Numbered from the stretch's first letter, positions 51,185 to 63,723 are shown. The stretch: 64,000 nt of DNA from Planococcus shixiaomingii (GCF_030413615.1 NZ_CP129236.1:3146001-3210000); one strand, 5' to 3'. Program-made: numbers and translations. The notes: generated from the sequence alone by a model not told the origin.

Positions 51185-52042
51185 CTACGAATTTATACAA
51201 AATACCATTCGGTCATTGCTGTTGATATCTTTTTTAACATACACCTTTGCATCCGGAAATGCAGCTTTTAGCATCGCTTCGACTGCCGCCCCTTGTGCAT
51301 AACCGATCTCCAACCCGATAATTCCTGGTTTTTTCAGCATATTCGGCAATTGCTGGGCTAGCTTTTCGTATAACGCAAGACCTTCATTATCAGCAAACAA
51401 TGCTAAGTGCGGTTCAAAGTCGCGGACACTGTCCGACAAATCAGGAGCTTCTGCATAAGCGATATATGGCGGGTTGGATAAAACCACATCCCACATTTCA
51501 TCTTTCAATGGATCTGTTAAATCGCCTTGCACAAAGCTGATATCAGCTTCTAATCTCTTGGCATTTTCTTGAGCGGTTTGCAGCGCTTCGACAGAAATAT
51601 CCGTCGCCGTCACAGCCGCTTCCGGAATTTCGCATTTCATGGTAATCGCAATGATGCCACTGCCTGTTCCGATATCGGCTATCTTAAGATTTTTATCCGG
51701 CAAATACTGGCCAATCAATCGCAAAGTTTCTTCCACCAATTCTTCCGTCTCCGGCCGGGGAATCAGCACATGCTCATTGACCAGGAAAGTCCGGCCGTAA
51801 AACTCCTCGCTGCCCGTTAAATGCTGAACCGGTGTCCCACAGGCATGGCGCTTAATATTTTCCCAGAACCGATTGAAAGTTTCTTCATTTATTTCATCCC
51901 GCATCGACGCAAGAAGACCTGCATGAGACAAGCGGAGTTCATGCTGAAGCAGAATGCGTGCGACCGCTTCTTCCCTGCCGTTGTCCTTTAAAAAAGAAGA
52001 AGCCCCATTAAGGGCCTCGTAAACGAATTTATTTTTAGTCAT
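51185..52042 (-). CDS. prmC: Release factor glutamine methyltransferase PrmC
   Basis: A 285-residue SAM-dependent methyltransferase that methylates the GGQ glutamine of release factors. The SAM site is [11 protein letters not shown] near residue 123 and the substrate motif is [13 protein letters not shown] near 187. It overlaps prfA by 8 bp, so the enzyme and its substrate are co-expressed. Confidence 0.95.
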   Translation of the reverse strand: MTKNKFVYEALNGASSFLKDNGREEAVARILLQHELRLSHAGLLASMRDEINEETFNRFWENIKRHACGTPVQHLTGSEEFYGRTFLVNEHVLIPRPETEELVEETLRLIGQYLPDKNLKIADIGTGSGIIAITMKCEIPEAAVTATDISVEALQTAQENAKRLEADISFVQGDLTDPLKDEMWDVVLSNPPYIAYAEAPDLSDSVRDFEPHLALFADNEGLALYEKLAQQLPNMLKKPGIIGLEIGYAQGAAVEAMLKAAFPDAKVYVKKDINSNDRMVFCINS

Positions 52043-53108
52043 TGTTCAAGCTTTCCATCTTCGCTGATTGTTCTTCCACTACAAGCGCTTCGATGATTTC
52101 ATCCATCTTGCCTTGTAGTATTTGATCCAGTTTTTGGATCGTCAAGCCAATGCGGTGATCGGTAACACGGTTTTGCGGGAAATTATACGTCCGGATCCGT
52201 TCAGAACGGTCGCCTGTACCTACTGCAGATTTTCTTACTGCATCGTACTCAGCTTGCGCTTCTTGCTGGAACTTATCGTAGACACGAGCACGCAATACCT
52301 TCATCGCGCTCGCTTTGTTTTTGATCTGGGATTTTTCGTCCTGGCATGTTACGACCGTGTTGGTCGGTATGTGCGTCAAGCGGACAGCTGACATTGTCGT
52401 GTTAACCGATTGCCCACCGGCTCCAGATGATGCGTACGTATCGACGCGGATGTCATTGTCGTGAATTTCCACTTCAACTTCTTCCACTTCAGGCAAACAA
52501 GCAACCGTTGCAGTAGACGTATGGATTCGGCCGCCCGATTCAGTTTCCGGTACCCGTTGAACACGGTGTGCGCCGTTTTCGTATTTCAGCTTTGAATATG
52601 CGCCTTTACCGGTTATCATGAAGACCAATTCTTTAAAACCACCAAGGCCGGTTGGGTTTGAATCCATAATCGTAACTTTCCAGCCATTCGATTCTGCATA
52701 ACGGCTATACATGCGGTAAAGATCGCCGGCAAACAATGCCGCTTCATCTCCACCTGCTGCACCGCGTACTTCCATAATGACGTTTTTATCGTCATTCGGA
52801 TCTTTCGGTACTAATAAAATATGAAGACGCGCTTCTACTTGAGTTAATTGTGTTTCAAGTTCGTTCACTTCTTCTTTTACCATTTCCCTCATATCCGCGT
52901 CCAGCTTATCATCAAACATCGCTTTTGCATCGTTCAACTGGGAAGTCAATTCTTTATATTCCCGGTAAGCTTCCACCGTTTCCTGCAAATCGGATTGTTC
53001 CTTGGAATACTCGCGTAATTTATTAGTATCGCTGACAATCGTAGGATCGCTCAACAATTCATTCAAACGGTCGTAACGATCTTCAACTGCTTGTAATCGA
53101 TCAAACAT
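52035..53108 (-). CDS. prfA: Peptide chain release factor 1
   Basis: A 357-residue RF1. The peptidyl-tRNA hydrolysis motif GGQ is in [12 protein letters not shown] near residue 230, and the codon-recognition region with the PxT tripeptide is in [15 protein letters not shown]. It recognises UAA and UAG. prmC follows with an overlap. Confidence 0.96.
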   Translation of the reverse strand: MFDRLQAVEDRYDRLNELLSDPTIVSDTNKLREYSKEQSDLQETVEAYREYKELTSQLNDAKAMFDDKLDADMREMVKEEVNELETQLTQVEARLHILLVPKDPNDDKNVIMEVRGAAGGDEAALFAGDLYRMYSRYAESNGWKVTIMDSNPTGLGGFKELVFMITGKGAYSKLKYENGAHRVQRVPETESGGRIHTSTATVACLPEVEEVEVEIHDNDIRVDTYASSGAGGQSVNTTMSAVRLTHIPTNTVVTCQDEKSQIKNKASAMKVLRARVYDKFQQEAQAEYDAVRKSAVGTGDRSERIRTYNFPQNRVTDHRIGLTIQKLDQILQGKMDEIIEALVVEEQSAKMESLNND

Positions 53109-53217
53109 GGTTCCACCTCTACTTCTTTAAAGTTCCTTCTATATAAAATAAATCTTTTACTATTGGGGATATTCCGCAATTCAACACCAACATATAAGTC
53201 AGTTTATTGTTTAGCTG

Positions 53218-53811
53218 TTAATAAGAAACGGTGACACCCGCTGGCACTTCATGGTGATGGCGGCAGCGCGGCTCATAGGCTTCCGAAGCGCCTACCAAAA
53301 TAGTCGGGTCATCCGATCCTGCTGGTTTTCCATCAATCAAACGCTGTGTGCGGCTAGCAGGAGATCCGCACACCGTGCAAACCGCTTGCAGTTTTGTCAC
53401 TTGTTCAGCAATCGACAGTAAAACCGGCATAGGCCCAAATGGCTGTCCGCGGAAGTCTTGGTCGAGGCCTGCAACAATCACACGAAACCCGTGATCTGCT
53501 AACTTTTGAACATTTTCAATCACTTGTTCATCGAAAAACTGTGCTTCATCGATAGCGATGACATCATATTCATCGTTTACATACTTCCATATTTCCGAAG
53601 AGTGTTCAATCGGCATAGCAATGACTGTTGTGCCATTATGTGAAACGACTGCTTCTTTGCTGTATCGATTATCGATTTTCGGTTTAAATACCGCAATTTT
53701 TTGTTTAGCAAACTGTGAACGGCGAACACGGCGAATCAGCTCTTCCGATTTTCCCGAAAACATGCTGCCGCAGATCAATTCCACCCATCCGGATTGTTTC
53801 ATGACGTACAT
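53218..53811 (-). CDS. tdk: Thymidine kinase
   Basis: A 197-residue type II thymidine kinase. P-loop [11 protein letters not shown] near residue 16, [12 protein letters not shown] near 93, and the zinc-binding cysteines [13 protein letters not shown] and CRHHHEVP. It phosphorylates thymidine in the salvage pathway. ATG at 53811 is 9 nt from AAAGGGG. Confidence 0.95.
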   Translation of the reverse strand: MYVMKQSGWVELICGSMFSGKSEELIRRVRRSQFAKQKIAVFKPKIDNRYSKEAVVSHNGTTVIAMPIEHSSEIWKYVNDEYDVIAIDEAQFFDEQVIENVQKLADHGFRVIVAGLDQDFRGQPFGPMPVLLSIAEQVTKLQAVCTVCGSPASRTQRLIDGKPAGSDDPTILVGASEAYEPRCRHHHEVPAGVTVSY

Positions 53812-54009
53812 AAGTAGAGACCCCTTTCAACCACTTTATCATTTTTTTTAGCTTTAACGCTACTCCCCGCAAAAGCTCGCTTGGCGCAACAAACAACCAG
53901 CTGGAAGAAAGACTTCCGATGATTGCAGTTTTTCTTTATCATACCTAAAATCCCGCAAAAAAACCGTTTTTTATCCCTATGTAACATGCTTTTTTATAGA
54001 ATAAAACGA

Positions 54010-54047
54010 AAAAATACCTGCCTTGCGTTTTCGCGCCAGGCAGGTAT
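54010..54047 (-). terminator. Terminator of rpmE
   Basis: ATACCTGCCTGGCG and CGCAAGGCAGGTAT arms, then TTTTTT on the minus strand. The stretch from 54048 back to tdk holds no gene. Confidence 0.85.
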
Positions 54048-54057
54048 ATTTTATGAA

Positions 54058-54273
54058 TTACTGATTGATTTCTTCTTTTATGCCGTACTTTTTGTTGAAG
54101 CGGTCTACGCGGCCATCTGCAGAAGCAAATTTTTGGCGTCCAGTGTAGAATGGATGACATTCTGAGCAAAGCTCGACGTTGATGTTTTCTTTTACAGAAC
54201 CTGTTTGGAATGAGTTACCGCAAGAGCAAGTTACTGTAGCTGTTTTGTACTCTGGATGAATACCTGTTTTCAT
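54058..54273 (-). CDS. rpmE: 50S ribosomal protein L31, zinc-binding type
   Basis: A 71-residue L31 with the CxC...CxxC zinc ribbon (TCSCGNSF and [12 protein letters not shown]), so the zinc-containing form. KQKFA is replaced by [14 protein letters not shown], which is normal for the family. A hairpin leader lies between rho and this gene. Confidence 0.95.
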   Translation of the reverse strand: MKTGIHPEYKTATVTCSCGNSFQTGSVKENINVELCSECHPFYTGRQKFASADGRVDRFNKKYGIKEEINQ

Positions 54274-54329
54274 AATGTTTTCTCCTCCCGCCCTGAACCA
54301 TCTGGAACAGAGTTTATAATCTATTTGAC

Positions 54330-54367
54330 TATTGCCTTACACGGCTCTTTAGGCCGTATATGCAATA
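54330..54367 (-). promoter_or_regulatory. Structured leader of rpmE
   Basis: TATTGC...GGCAATA and ACGGC/GCCGT stems form an interrupted hairpin about 55 nt before the rpmE start. L31 leaders of Firmicutes are known to be autoregulatory structures; whether this is one is inference. It could also be the terminator of rho. Confidence 0.4.
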
Positions 54368-54424
54368 GCTCACTTTTAATTCACTCTCATAATCATACCA
54401 AAACTTGAGACGATTTGCAACTAA

Positions 54425-55708
54425 TTAAATCATCTTTTTGTTGTTTCGATGAGCCTTCATTTCATTGTTCAACTGCTCAAAAAAATCTTCGTTTGTTTTA
54501 GTTTGGCCAAGTTTTTTCAAGAAGCGTTCTCCGAAATCCGGTGAATCCGAGAACGTATTGCGGATCGCCCACAATTTATCCAATTGGTTTTTCTCGATAA
54601 GCAATTCTTCTTTGCGTGTTCCCGAGCGTCGAATATCAAGCGCCGGGAAAATACGGCGTTCTGCCAGGCTGCGGTCTAAATGCAGCTCCATATTGCCTGT
54701 ACCTTTAAACTCTTCATAAATCACTTCATCCATCCGTGAACCCGTTTCAACTAAAGCTGTCGCCAAAATCGTTAAGCTGCCGCCTTCTTCAATGTTTCGG
54801 GCAGCACCGAAAAAGCGCTTCGGCCGGTGGAATGCTGCTGGGTCTATTCCTCCTGATAGTGTACGCCCGCTTGGCGGAATAACCAAATTATATGCTCGCG
54901 CCAAACGCGTAATGGAATCCATCAAGATAATGACGTCTCGTTTGTGCTCCACAAGGCGCATGGCCCGCTCTAAAACAAGCTCTGCCACTTTTACGTGGTT
55001 TTCCGGAACTTCATCAAATGTGGAGGAAACTACGTCCGCATCGACCGAACGTTCAATATCCGTCACTTCTTCCGGGCGTTCATCGATCAATAACACAATT
55101 AGTTCCGCTTCCGGATGATTTGTAGTGATTGAATTGGCAATTTCTTTTAACAGCATCGTTTTCCCCGCTTTTGGCGGTGCAACAATCAAGCCGCGCTGGC
55201 CAAAACCAACGGGTGCCACCAAATCCATAATCCGGGTCGATAAATGTTTCGGTGTAGTCTCCAGACGAATGTGACGGTCCGGATAAAGCGGCGTAAGCCC
55301 TGGGAAATGAACGCGTTCTTTCGCAACTTCCGGATCTTCCCCGTTCACTGCTTCTACTTGCAATAAACCGAAATACCGTTCGTTTTCTTTCGGAGGACGT
55401 ACTTTTCCGGAAACTTTGTCGCCATTTCTCAAATCGAATCGGCGGATTTGAGAAGCAGAAATGTAGATGTCCTGTGAACTTGGCGAATAATTGATCGGCC
55501 GTAAAAATCCAAAGCCTTCAGAAGGAATGATTTCGAGAACGCCTTCCATAAAGAAGAAACCTTCCTGTTCGGCACGGGTTTTCAAAATCGCAAAAATCAA
55601 TTCTTTTTTCGTCAATTTGCTGTAATTCGTCAGTTTGTATTCTTTTGCCAAAGTATAAAGCTCTTTAAGCGTCATGTTTTCCAAAGAGGAAATTGTTATT
55701 ATAGCCAT
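54425..55708 (-). CDS. rho: Transcription termination factor Rho
   Basis: A 427-residue hexameric RNA helicase. The N-terminal helical domain ([19 protein letters not shown]) and cold-shock-like RNA-binding domain (GFGFLRP near residue 68) precede the RecA-like core with Walker [14 protein letters not shown] near 180 and the Q-loop [10 protein letters not shown] near 282. No long linker is inserted, as is usual in Bacillus. Confidence 0.96.
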   Translation of the reverse strand: MAIITISSLENMTLKELYTLAKEYKLTNYSKLTKKELIFAILKTRAEQEGFFFMEGVLEIIPSEGFGFLRPINYSPSSQDIYISASQIRRFDLRNGDKVSGKVRPPKENERYFGLLQVEAVNGEDPEVAKERVHFPGLTPLYPDRHIRLETTPKHLSTRIMDLVAPVGFGQRGLIVAPPKAGKTMLLKEIANSITTNHPEAELIVLLIDERPEEVTDIERSVDADVVSSTFDEVPENHVKVAELVLERAMRLVEHKRDVIILMDSITRLARAYNLVIPPSGRTLSGGIDPAAFHRPKRFFGAARNIEEGGSLTILATALVETGSRMDEVIYEEFKGTGNMELHLDRSLAERRIFPALDIRRSGTRKEELLIEKNQLDKLWAIRNTFSDSPDFGERFLKKLGQTKTNEDFFEQLNNEMKAHRNNKKMI

Positions 55709-55787
55709 TAATCAGACACCACTCTTATTCTTTTTTTTTAGGATTTAATAGATGAGGATGATATTTTTGGGAAGTTCTTTAAAGAAG

Positions 55788-55810
55788 GAGTCCGGCAGTT
55801 TGCCGGACTC
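55788..55810 (-). terminator. Terminator of glpX
   Basis: A perfect GAGTCCGGCA/TGCCGGACTC stem with a three-base loop, then CTTCTTT on the minus strand. Confidence 0.75.
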
Positions 55811-55821
55811 ATTTTGAAGTT

Positions 55822-56793
55822 TTATTGTATATCATTCATTACAAGATTAGGTTTTTTCTGCATACTGTGGCGACCTTCAATGAAACGCACTGTTCCTGAC
55901 TTCGCCCGCATAACCAATGTATGGCTCTCGGCAAAGCCGCCTTTCAGCTGAACACCGCGCAGCAATTCGCCATCAGTTACGCCTGTTGCCGCAAAGATTG
56001 CGTCGTCGCCTTTTACAAGATCATCCATCAGCAACACTTTGTTGACATCCAAGCCCATTTTGATGCACCGTTCTTCTTCTTCTTTTGTTTGCGGAAGCAA
56101 TTTCCCTTGAAGCTCGCCGCCCAGACATTTTAAGCCGACTGCTGCGATTACGCCTTCCGGAGCACCGCCAGAGCCGAATAAAATGTCAACGCCTGTTTTT
56201 TCAAAAGCTGTATTGATCGCCCCTGCAACATCCCCGTCACTAATTAACTTAATGCGGGCTCCTGCTGCACGGATTTCCTCGATCAAACCTTTATGGCGTT
56301 CGCGGTTTAAAATAGTTGCTACTACATCTTCAATATCTTTGTTCTTCGCTTTTGCCACTGCCCGAAGGTTGTCAATGACTGGAGCGTTGATGTCAATTTT
56401 GCCGACAGCTTCAGGACCAACCGCAATCTTATCCATGTACATATCCGGCGCATGCAAAAGGTTGCCTCGGTCTGCAATCGCCAGAACTGCAAGGGCATTC
56501 CATCCGCCAGCCGCCACAATATTGGTGCCTTCAAGAGGATCTACAGCTACGTCCACTTCCGGACCTTGTCCGGTACCAAGTTCTTCGCCGATATAAAGCA
56601 TTGGCGCTTCATCCATTTCACCTTCGCCAATTACTACTACACCGCGCATTGGAATGGTATCAAATACAGTTCTCATAGCTGTTGTCGCTGCATCATCCGC
56701 TTCATTTTTGAGCCCGCGGCCCATCCATTTTGCCGATGCAATAGCAGCAGCTTCAGTTATCCGCACCAATTCCATTGATAAGCTTCGTTCCAT
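55822..56793 (-). CDS. glpX: Class II fructose-1,6-bisphosphatase GlpX
   Basis: A 323-residue class II FBPase. Metal ligands are in [10 protein letters not shown] near residue 57 and [10 protein letters not shown] near 85, with [11 protein letters not shown] near 188. It hydrolyses fructose-1,6-bisphosphate in gluconeogenesis. ATG at 56793 follows GGGAGG; an upstream GTG/ATG has no RBS. Confidence 0.94.
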   Translation of the reverse strand: MERSLSMELVRITEAAAIASAKWMGRGLKNEADDAATTAMRTVFDTIPMRGVVVIGEGEMDEAPMLYIGEELGTGQGPEVDVAVDPLEGTNIVAAGGWNALAVLAIADRGNLLHAPDMYMDKIAVGPEAVGKIDINAPVIDNLRAVAKAKNKDIEDVVATILNRERHKGLIEEIRAAGARIKLISDGDVAGAINTAFEKTGVDILFGSGGAPEGVIAAVGLKCLGGELQGKLLPQTKEEEERCIKMGLDVNKVLLMDDLVKGDDAIFAATGVTDGELLRGVQLKGGFAESHTLVMRAKSGTVRFIEGRHSMQKKPNLVMNDIQ

Positions 56794-56865
56794 AGGTTCT
56801 TTCCTCCCCATTCAGCTTTCAATCTATTACCAATATTGTAACATATATCTAGAGCTTAAAAGAGG

Positions 56866-58164
56866 TTAATTTGCGTCTTGCGACGGCTTTGAACTTGAAC
56901 TCGCTACAGGGTCAACAGTCTCTCTGCGGATATCCGCGCCTAGTCCCTGCAGCTTTTCAATGATCGAGGAATATCCCCGTTCAATATGATAAATTTCACG
57001 AATTTCAGTTTCGCCTTCTGCCAGCAAACCTGCAATGACAAGTGCAGCTCCGGCCCGTAAATCAGACGCTACAACAGTAGCTGCTGTAAGCGGTGTTGGT
57101 CCAGTGATAATTGCTGCTCTTCCTTCTACCCGTCCGCTGGCGTTCATGCGGCGCAATTCGTCTACGTGTTTAAAACGCGCTGAGTAAATGGTATCAGTAA
57201 TCATAGAAGACCCTTCCGCTTGCGTCATCAAGACAGAAAATGGCTGCTGCAAGTCCGTAGCAAAACCTGGATAGACGAGCGTTTTCACATCAATTGCCTT
57301 CAACCCTGTCGACTTCGGAATATGAATGGATTCTTCGCCTTCTTGAACATCAACGCCCATTTCACGCAATTTTGCCGTTAAAGCTTCCATATGGAATGGA
57401 ATAACGTTATCGATGGTAATTCCATCGCCTGCTGCTGCAGCCATGATCATAAATGTGCCTGCTTCAATCCGGTCTGGAATAATTGTATGTTTTGTTCCAT
57501 GCAATTCTTCAACACCGTCGATGCGGATGATATTCGTACCCGCCCCTTTGATTTTTGCGCCCATATTTGTAAGAAGTGTAGCGACATCAATAATCTCAGG
57601 TTCTTTTGCGGCGTTTTCAATGACAGTTTGCCCTTTAGCCAGTACAGCCGCAAGCATAATATTGATTGTAGCGCCCACACTGACAACATCCAGGTAAATC
57701 TTTGCGCCGCGCAGTTCATCGGCACGCAAATAGATGGCTCCGTGTTCGTTCGTCACTTTTGCTCCGAGCGCCTCGAATCCTTTAATATGCTGATCGATTG
57801 GTCGCGGGCCAAGGAAACAGCCTCCAGGAAGCCCGATTGCCGCATGTTTGAAACGGCCAAGCATAGCTCCCATCATGTAATAAGAAGCGCGAAGTTTTTT
57901 TACATTGCCATTTGGCAAAGGCATATCGATCATATTAGACGGATCGATGCTCATGTTTCCGTCTTCGAACGTCACTTCTCCGCCAATTTCTTCCAGTATA
58001 TTCTTGAGTGTCCAAACGTCGGAAATTTCCGGTAAACCCTCTATTTCTACAGGGGAATTAGCCAATATCGACGCAGGAATCAATGCCACTGCACTGTTTT
58101 TTGCCCCATTTACTTTTATGGTGCCTAATAAGCGGTTGCCGCCTTTTATTTTATATACATCCAT
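56866..58164 (-). CDS. murAB: UDP-N-acetylglucosamine 1-carboxyvinyltransferase MurAB (MurZ)
   Basis: A 432-residue paralogue of MurAA with the catalytic C116 in [16 protein letters not shown] and [11 protein letters not shown] at the N-terminus. In B. subtilis this copy is the minor one and not essential. The start ATG is 12 nt from AAAGGAG, a slightly long spacing. It sits between tal and glpX, as in Bacillus. Confidence 0.94.
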   Translation of the reverse strand: MDVYKIKGGNRLLGTIKVNGAKNSAVALIPASILANSPVEIEGLPEISDVWTLKNILEEIGGEVTFEDGNMSIDPSNMIDMPLPNGNVKKLRASYYMMGAMLGRFKHAAIGLPGGCFLGPRPIDQHIKGFEALGAKVTNEHGAIYLRADELRGAKIYLDVVSVGATINIMLAAVLAKGQTVIENAAKEPEIIDVATLLTNMGAKIKGAGTNIIRIDGVEELHGTKHTIIPDRIEAGTFMIMAAAAGDGITIDNVIPFHMEALTAKLREMGVDVQEGEESIHIPKSTGLKAIDVKTLVYPGFATDLQQPFSVLMTQAEGSSMITDTIYSARFKHVDELRRMNASGRVEGRAAIITGPTPLTAATVVASDLRAGAALVIAGLLAEGETEIREIYHIERGYSSIIEKLQGLGADIRRETVDPVASSSSKPSQDAN

Positions 58165-58239
58165 TAGATCGAAATTCTCCTTTGATCCCACTTTCCAGAC
58201 AGAAATACGCCTGCAAAAGTTCGATTAGTTAAACGAACG

Positions 58240-58262
58240 CCAAGCGAAGAAACTCGCTTGAC
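58240..58262 (-). terminator. Possible terminator of tal
   Basis: CAAGCGA/TCGCTTG stem with a six-base loop. The sequence after it on the minus strand is only partly T-rich. Confidence 0.4.
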
Positions 58263-58280
58263 GAAGTTTTACTGAATCCA

Positions 58281-58931
58281 TTACTCGGCAGAGCGTTTTT
58301 CCCAGTCGGCCAAGAATGCTTCAATTCCTTTGTCAGTTAACGGGTGATGGAATAATTGTTTGATTACTTTAAATGGCATTGTGCCGATATGAGCACCATT
58401 CAACGCAGCGTCTGTAACGTGTTGAGGATGGCGGATCGAAGCGGCGATGATTTCTGATTGAATATCGTGGATAGCAAAAATTTCCGCAATTGTCGCAATC
58501 AAATCCATTCCGTTATGGCCAATATCATCTAGACGGCCAAGGAAAGGAGATACATATGCTGCGCCAGCGCGTGCTGCTAAAAGCGCTTGGTTTGCGCTGA
58601 AGATTAACGTCACGTTAACTTTTTTGCCTTCGCCAGCTAAGACTGCACATGCTTTCAAGCCATCTGGTGTCATCGGCAATTTGACCGTGATGTTTGGAGC
58701 CAGTGCTGCCAACTCACGTCCTTCTTTGATCATGCCTTCTGCATCAAGAGCAATAACTTCCCCGCTGATGGAACCGTCTACAAGAGCAGCAATTTCTTTC
58801 AAACGATCATGGAATGATACGTTCTTTTCTTTCGCTACTAGAGAAGGGTTTGTCGTAACACCAGAAAGAATGCCCCAAGAATGGGCTTCTTTGATTTCGT
58901 CAAAATTTGCTGTATCAATAAAAAATTTCAT
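58281..58931 (-). CDS. tal: Transaldolase, short fructose-6-phosphate aldolase type
   Basis: A 216-residue TIM-barrel aldolase of the TalC/FSA group. The Schiff-base lysine is in [13 protein letters not shown] near residue 85; [20 protein letters not shown] is at the N-terminus and [13 protein letters not shown] near 135. It transfers dihydroxyacetone units between sugar phosphates. Confidence 0.94.
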   Translation of the reverse strand: MKFFIDTANFDEIKEAHSWGILSGVTTNPSLVAKEKNVSFHDRLKEIAALVDGSISGEVIALDAEGMIKEGRELAALAPNITVKLPMTPDGLKACAVLAGEGKKVNVTLIFSANQALLAARAGAAYVSPFLGRLDDIGHNGMDLIATIAEIFAIHDIQSEIIAASIRHPQHVTDAALNGAHIGTMPFKVIKQLFHHPLTDKGIEAFLADWEKRSAE

Positions 58932-58953
58932 CGCTTTTCCTCCTAATTATGTT

Positions 58954-58988
58954 AAAAAATGAGAAGAGGCCTTTCGGACGCTCTTCTC
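58954..58988 (-). terminator. Terminator between fbaA and tal
   Basis: GAGAAGAG...CTCTTCTC stem followed by ATTTTTT on the minus strand. Some read-through to tal is likely as they are usually co-transcribed. Confidence 0.7.
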
Positions 58989-59016
58989 ATTGGACCATTC
59001 ATCATGGTGATTTTGT

Positions 59017-59874
59017 TTACGCTTTGCCTGAGCTGCCGAATTCACGCATTTTGCCGATGACTGTCGCTTTGATTGCATCGCGCGCTGGCGTCATGTATTT
59101 ACGTGGATCGTACATCTCTGAGTCTTTAGCTAAAGCTTCGCGGACTGCTTTTGCAGAAGCGATTTGGCTTTCAGTGTTGACGTTGATTTTCGCTGTTCCA
59201 AGTGCAACAGAACGTTGAATATCTTTTAATGGAATTCCAGTTCCTCCGTGCAAGACAAGCGGCACGTCGCATAACTGAGAAATTTCTTCCATTTCTTTAA
59301 AGCCTAAGTTCGGCTCGCCTTTGTACGGTCCATGAACCGAACCAAGAGCTGGAGCTAGGCAGTCAATTCCTGTTTGTTCCACTAATTGCTTACATTCTTG
59401 AGGATCAGCGTAGATCACGCCATCCGCAATGATATCATCTTCTTGTCCGCCGACTGTTCCCAGTTCAGCTTCTACAGAAACATTATGTTTGTGCGCGTAT
59501 TCCACAACTTGTTTGGTAATTTCTACGTTTTCTTCAAATGGGTGATGAGAAGCATCAATCATGACTGAAGTAAATCCAGCATCAATCGCTTCCTTACATT
59601 TTTCGAAGCTTGATCCGTGATCTAAATGGATAGCCACGGGAACGGTAATCTTATAATCATGCATTAAGCCCTTCACCATATGTACTACAGTGGTGAATCC
59701 TCCCATATAACGGGCAGCGCCTTCAGACACCCCTAAAATGACTGGAGAATTCTCTTCTTGTGCCGCTTGAAGAATCGCTTGAGTAAACTCAAGGTTATTT
59801 AAGTTAAATTGGCCAATTGCATAGCCTTCTTTTTTGCCTTTAATCATCATTTCTTTCATCGAAACTAATGCCAC
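59017..59874 (-). CDS. fbaA: Class II fructose-bisphosphate aldolase
   Basis: A 285-residue zinc aldolase. Zinc and substrate residues are in [14 protein letters not shown] near residue 80, [13 protein letters not shown] near 178 and [10 protein letters not shown] near 207. It splits fructose-1,6-bisphosphate in glycolysis. Confidence 0.96.
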   Translation of the reverse strand: MALVSMKEMMIKGKKEGYAIGQFNLNNLEFTQAILQAAQEENSPVILGVSEGAARYMGGFTTVVHMVKGLMHDYKITVPVAIHLDHGSSFEKCKEAIDAGFTSVMIDASHHPFEENVEITKQVVEYAHKHNVSVEAELGTVGGQEDDIIADGVIYADPQECKQLVEQTGIDCLAPALGSVHGPYKGEPNLGFKEMEEISQLCDVPLVLHGGTGIPLKDIQRSVALGTAKINVNTESQIASAKAVREALAKDSEMYDPRKYMTPARDAIKATVIGKMREFGSSGKA

Positions 59875-59959
59875 AATAATTTCCTCCTAAAACTTGATAT
59901 ATTGTAAATATCCATTCCATCATAACAAAATCCCGGTACCTTCGCCACTGCCGAGGCTA

Positions 59960-60319
59960 TCAGTCTTCCAATAAACACTTTACAGCGTCCCGAACTTCAA
60001 AAACATCGAATGGTTTAGTAAAATAGCGGACCGCTCCGCATGTGATCGATTCCTCAATTAAATCCAATTCGCCATAGGCCGTCATCATCATGACTTTCAA
60101 ATCTTTCTGCGCTTTTTTCAGCCTTTTCAAGATTTCAATGCCATCCATCCCGGGCATTTTCATATCCAGAAGAACCATGTCGGGCTGGGCTTCTTCAGCT
60201 TTTCGGAGCGCCTCTTTTCCGTTCCCCGCTGTAATAGTGTGAAAACCTTCCAACGAAAAAACTTCATCCAATAAAAGCCGGATACCCGGCTGATCATCTA
60301 CAATCAATATTGTTTTCAT
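59960..60319 (-). CDS. spo0F: Response regulator Spo0F
   Basis: A 119-residue single-domain receiver. The acidic pocket is D8 and D9 in VDDQPGIR, the phosphorylated aspartate is D52 in LLDMKMPGMDGIEIL, and T80 and K102 complete the active site (MMMTAYGELDLI, YFTKPFDV). It is close to Spo0F of Bacillus, the phosphorelay intermediate between kinases and Spo0B, and lies at the same place beside fbaA. All key residues are intact even though sporulation genes of this neighbourhood are missing. Confidence 0.92.
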   Translation of the reverse strand: MKTILIVDDQPGIRLLLDEVFSLEGFHTITAGNGKEALRKAEEAQPDMVLLDMKMPGMDGIEILKRLKKAQKDLKVMMMTAYGELDLIEESITCGAVRYFTKPFDVFEVRDAVKCLLED

Positions 60320-60354
60320 GAACAGTCACCCTTTCATTTCCTTCTGGAGCTGCG

Positions 60355-60383
60355 TCTATACCATTCTACCAAATTTTTGCCAA
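60355..60383 (-). promoter_or_regulatory. Sigma-A promoter of spo0F
   Basis: On the minus strand TTGGCA (60383-60378) and TATAGA (60360-60355) with a 17-bp spacer, 35 bp before the start codon. No convincing sigma-H promoter or Spo0A box was seen beside it. Confidence 0.65.
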
Positions 60384-60406
60384 CTTTTTCACTATTTCCT
60401 CTCATC

Positions 60407-60415
60407 TGCTATACT
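60407..60415 (+). promoter_or_regulatory. Extended -10 promoter of ywjG
   Basis: TGCTATACT, identical to the element before ywpF, 21 bp before the ATG and divergent from the spo0F promoter. Confidence 0.5.
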
Positions 60416-60436
60416 TTTATCATGAGGTGAAGAAGT

Positions 60437-60922
60437 ATGAAAATATTAACGACACAATTAACAGGCTTGTTTCAGCGGATTTCCCAACAAGAAGAAGCCA
60501 TTGAAGATACCGCACGATTACTTGCTCAGGCAGCAGTTGGAGAAGGAACGATTTTTTTGGCAGCTTTCGGCGAGATGAAAGCCGTGGTTTCTGCAGCCAT
60601 TGATGGAGCAGAACCGCTGCCGCGAGTTGCCGAATGGCATCCTGAAAGCATTATTACGAGCGCTGACCGTATTTGGATTTTGGCGAAAAAAGACGAAGGC
60701 GACGAACTTGCCGGCAGGCTTGCCGATGCCCATATGCCAGTAGCCATGCTAACGGCCGAAACAAAAGAAACCGATATGGCTGACGCTTTTATTTCGTTGA
60801 AAATGGATAAAGGGCTGCTTCCGACAGAAGACGGCGGGCGGATGCTTGTCCCTCATGCGATGGGTGCGCTTTATGTGTATCACGCCGTGAAAATGGTGAT
60901 TGATGAAATGCTTGCTGAGTGA
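60437..60922 (+). CDS. ywjG: DUF2529-family protein YwjG
   Basis: A 161-residue protein of the DUF2529 family, conserved beside pyrG and spo0F. Its fold looks like a SIS-type sugar-binding domain (GTIFLAAFGEMKAVVSAAID, ADRIWILAKKDEGDEL), which is inference from pattern only. GAGGTGAAG precedes the ATG. It is divergent from spo0F and has its own terminator. Confidence 0.85.
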   Translation: MKILTTQLTGLFQRISQQEEAIEDTARLLAQAAVGEGTIFLAAFGEMKAVVSAAIDGAEPLPRVAEWHPESIITSADRIWILAKKDEGDELAGRLADAHMPVAMLTAETKETDMADAFISLKMDKGLLPTEDGGRMLVPHAMGALYVYHAVKMVIDEMLAE

Positions 60923-60931
60923 AGCATAGAA

Positions 60932-60971
60932 AATAAAAGCCTTTCCGATTTATTTCGGAAAGGCTTTTATT
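60932..60971. terminator. Terminator behind ywjG
   Basis: AATAAAAGCCTTTCCGA and its complement with a six-base loop; T-rich on both strands. Confidence 0.85.
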
Positions 60972-61229
60972 ATACTTTCTGCTTTAGCAACCCGCTTCGG
61001 CCGCGCAGAGGATGGCTTCCGTAAGAAGCCAGGCAAAGAACACCTGTCTTCTTACTTCGCTCACCTCGCAGTCGCGCCGGCGCTGATATTGAAGTTATAA
61101 TTAATTCGATTTGAGTGAAGAGCAGTTATATCATTAATACTTGCTGTTTCTAGAATGATATGGAACCAAAGAATGAGAAGTTTTGCAGTTCTCGTATACT
61201 TCCTGCTGCACAAGCTCCTCAAAAAAATA
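60972..61229. other. Gap between ywjG and pyrG
   Basis: About 260 bp without a gene. 60985-61085 is GC-rich and ends in CGCGCCGGCGCTGA, a word also found near 16970, so it may be a worn dispersed repeat. A GTAAGAAG/CTTCTTAC inverted pair lies at 61020-61056. Confidence 0.4.
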
Positions 61230-61260
61230 AAGCCTTCCCGAAAAAATTCGGGAAGGCTTT
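61230..61260. terminator. Terminator of pyrG
   Basis: AAGCCTTCCCGAA and TTCGGGAAGGCTT with a five-base loop and T runs on both strands. Confidence 0.85.
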
Positions 61261-61265
61261 TCGTA

Positions 61266-62954
<1,689 letters not shown>

Positions 62955-62960
62955 TTAAGG

Positions 62961-63000
62961 AGCCCAGTAAAATCTTATCTAGTACAGCCTAAGAAGTCAA
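62961..63000 (-). promoter_or_regulatory. pyrG promoter with GGGCT start
   Basis: TTGACT (63000-62995), 17-bp spacer, TAAGAT (62977-62972), then six bases to GGGCTCC beginning at 62965. The GGGC start is the slippery initiation sequence used for reiterative transcription at the Bacillus pyrG promoter. Confidence 0.8.
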
Positions 63001-63017
63001 GGTAAAAAATAGTCAGT

Positions 63018-63662
63018 TTACTTCAGTTCTTCGTCGTCTTCATCAATTTCATTATCGGTTTCAAGGTCGGCATCGAGATCTTCTTCTTCGTCGAGGATGT
63101 CAGCATCCAAGTCATCCACAAGAACTTCTACGACTTCTTCGTCCTCATCCTCGTCAAAATCAAGCACTTCATCAACTTCGACCGGCAATTTAATTTCATC
63201 ATCTTCGTCATCTTCTTCGTCTTCATCAACGATTCCAAGGCCTAGGTCGATAACATCTTCCTCTTCGTCCTCATCGTCTTCATCGAAATCGTCAAATTCT
63301 AATTCATCTTCCAATTCAAGATCCAAATCATCGAAATCGTCATCATCAGCAGTTTTCGCTTTCTTCTTGCGTGCTTTAACTGTTGGTGCCGACTCTTCTT
63401 CGATCTGCTCTACTGGATACCATTCGCGAAGACCCCAGCGGTTTTCTCCAAGAATCAAGAAACGGCCATCGATGTTCATGTCGGTATAAAATTGCACCAA
63501 ACGGGCTTTCATATCTTCTTTGGACAAGCCAAGCAAATTCTCGATTTCAGTTATAAGTTCTGCATACGTTTTTGTTTCGTGTGTTTCTTCAAGCATTGCA
63601 TATGTCAAGTCAACAAACGACTCTTCTATCAGTTCTTCTTTTGATAATTCACGGATTTTCAT
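63018..63662 (-). CDS. rpoE: RNA polymerase delta subunit
   Basis: A 214-residue delta factor. The N-terminal HARE-HTH-type domain (about 1-90; FVDLTYAMLEETHETKTYAE) is followed by a basic KARKKKAK stretch and then about 110 residues made almost wholly of Asp and Glu with Leu/Val. The acidic tail competes with nucleic acid on RNA polymerase and speeds recycling. The tail is longer than in B. subtilis delta (173 residues in total). It is followed by the pyrG promoter. Confidence 0.94.
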   Translation of the reverse strand: MKIRELSKEELIEESFVDLTYAMLEETHETKTYAELITEIENLLGLSKEDMKARLVQFYTDMNIDGRFLILGENRWGLREWYPVEQIEEESAPTVKARKKKAKTADDDDFDDLDLELEDELEFDDFDEDDEDEEEDVIDLGLGIVDEDEEDDEDDEIKLPVEVDEVLDFDEDEDEEVVEVLVDDLDADILDEEEDLDADLETDNEIDEDDEELK

Positions 63663-63723
63663 TCGTGCACGTCCCTTCTTCTATCTTAACTTAATTCATT
63701 ATATACAAAGTAATGGTCCCCGG

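Noticed and set aside
60320..60436. Sigma-H promoter before spo0F
   Set aside because: AGAGGAAAT and GTAGAAT both match the consensus halves, but they are 24 bp apart, not 11-14.
63097..63489. Serine-rich 130-residue ORF on the plus strand
   Set aside because: It is the antisense of the Asp/Glu-rich tail of rpoE (GAY/GAR codons read as TC-rich).
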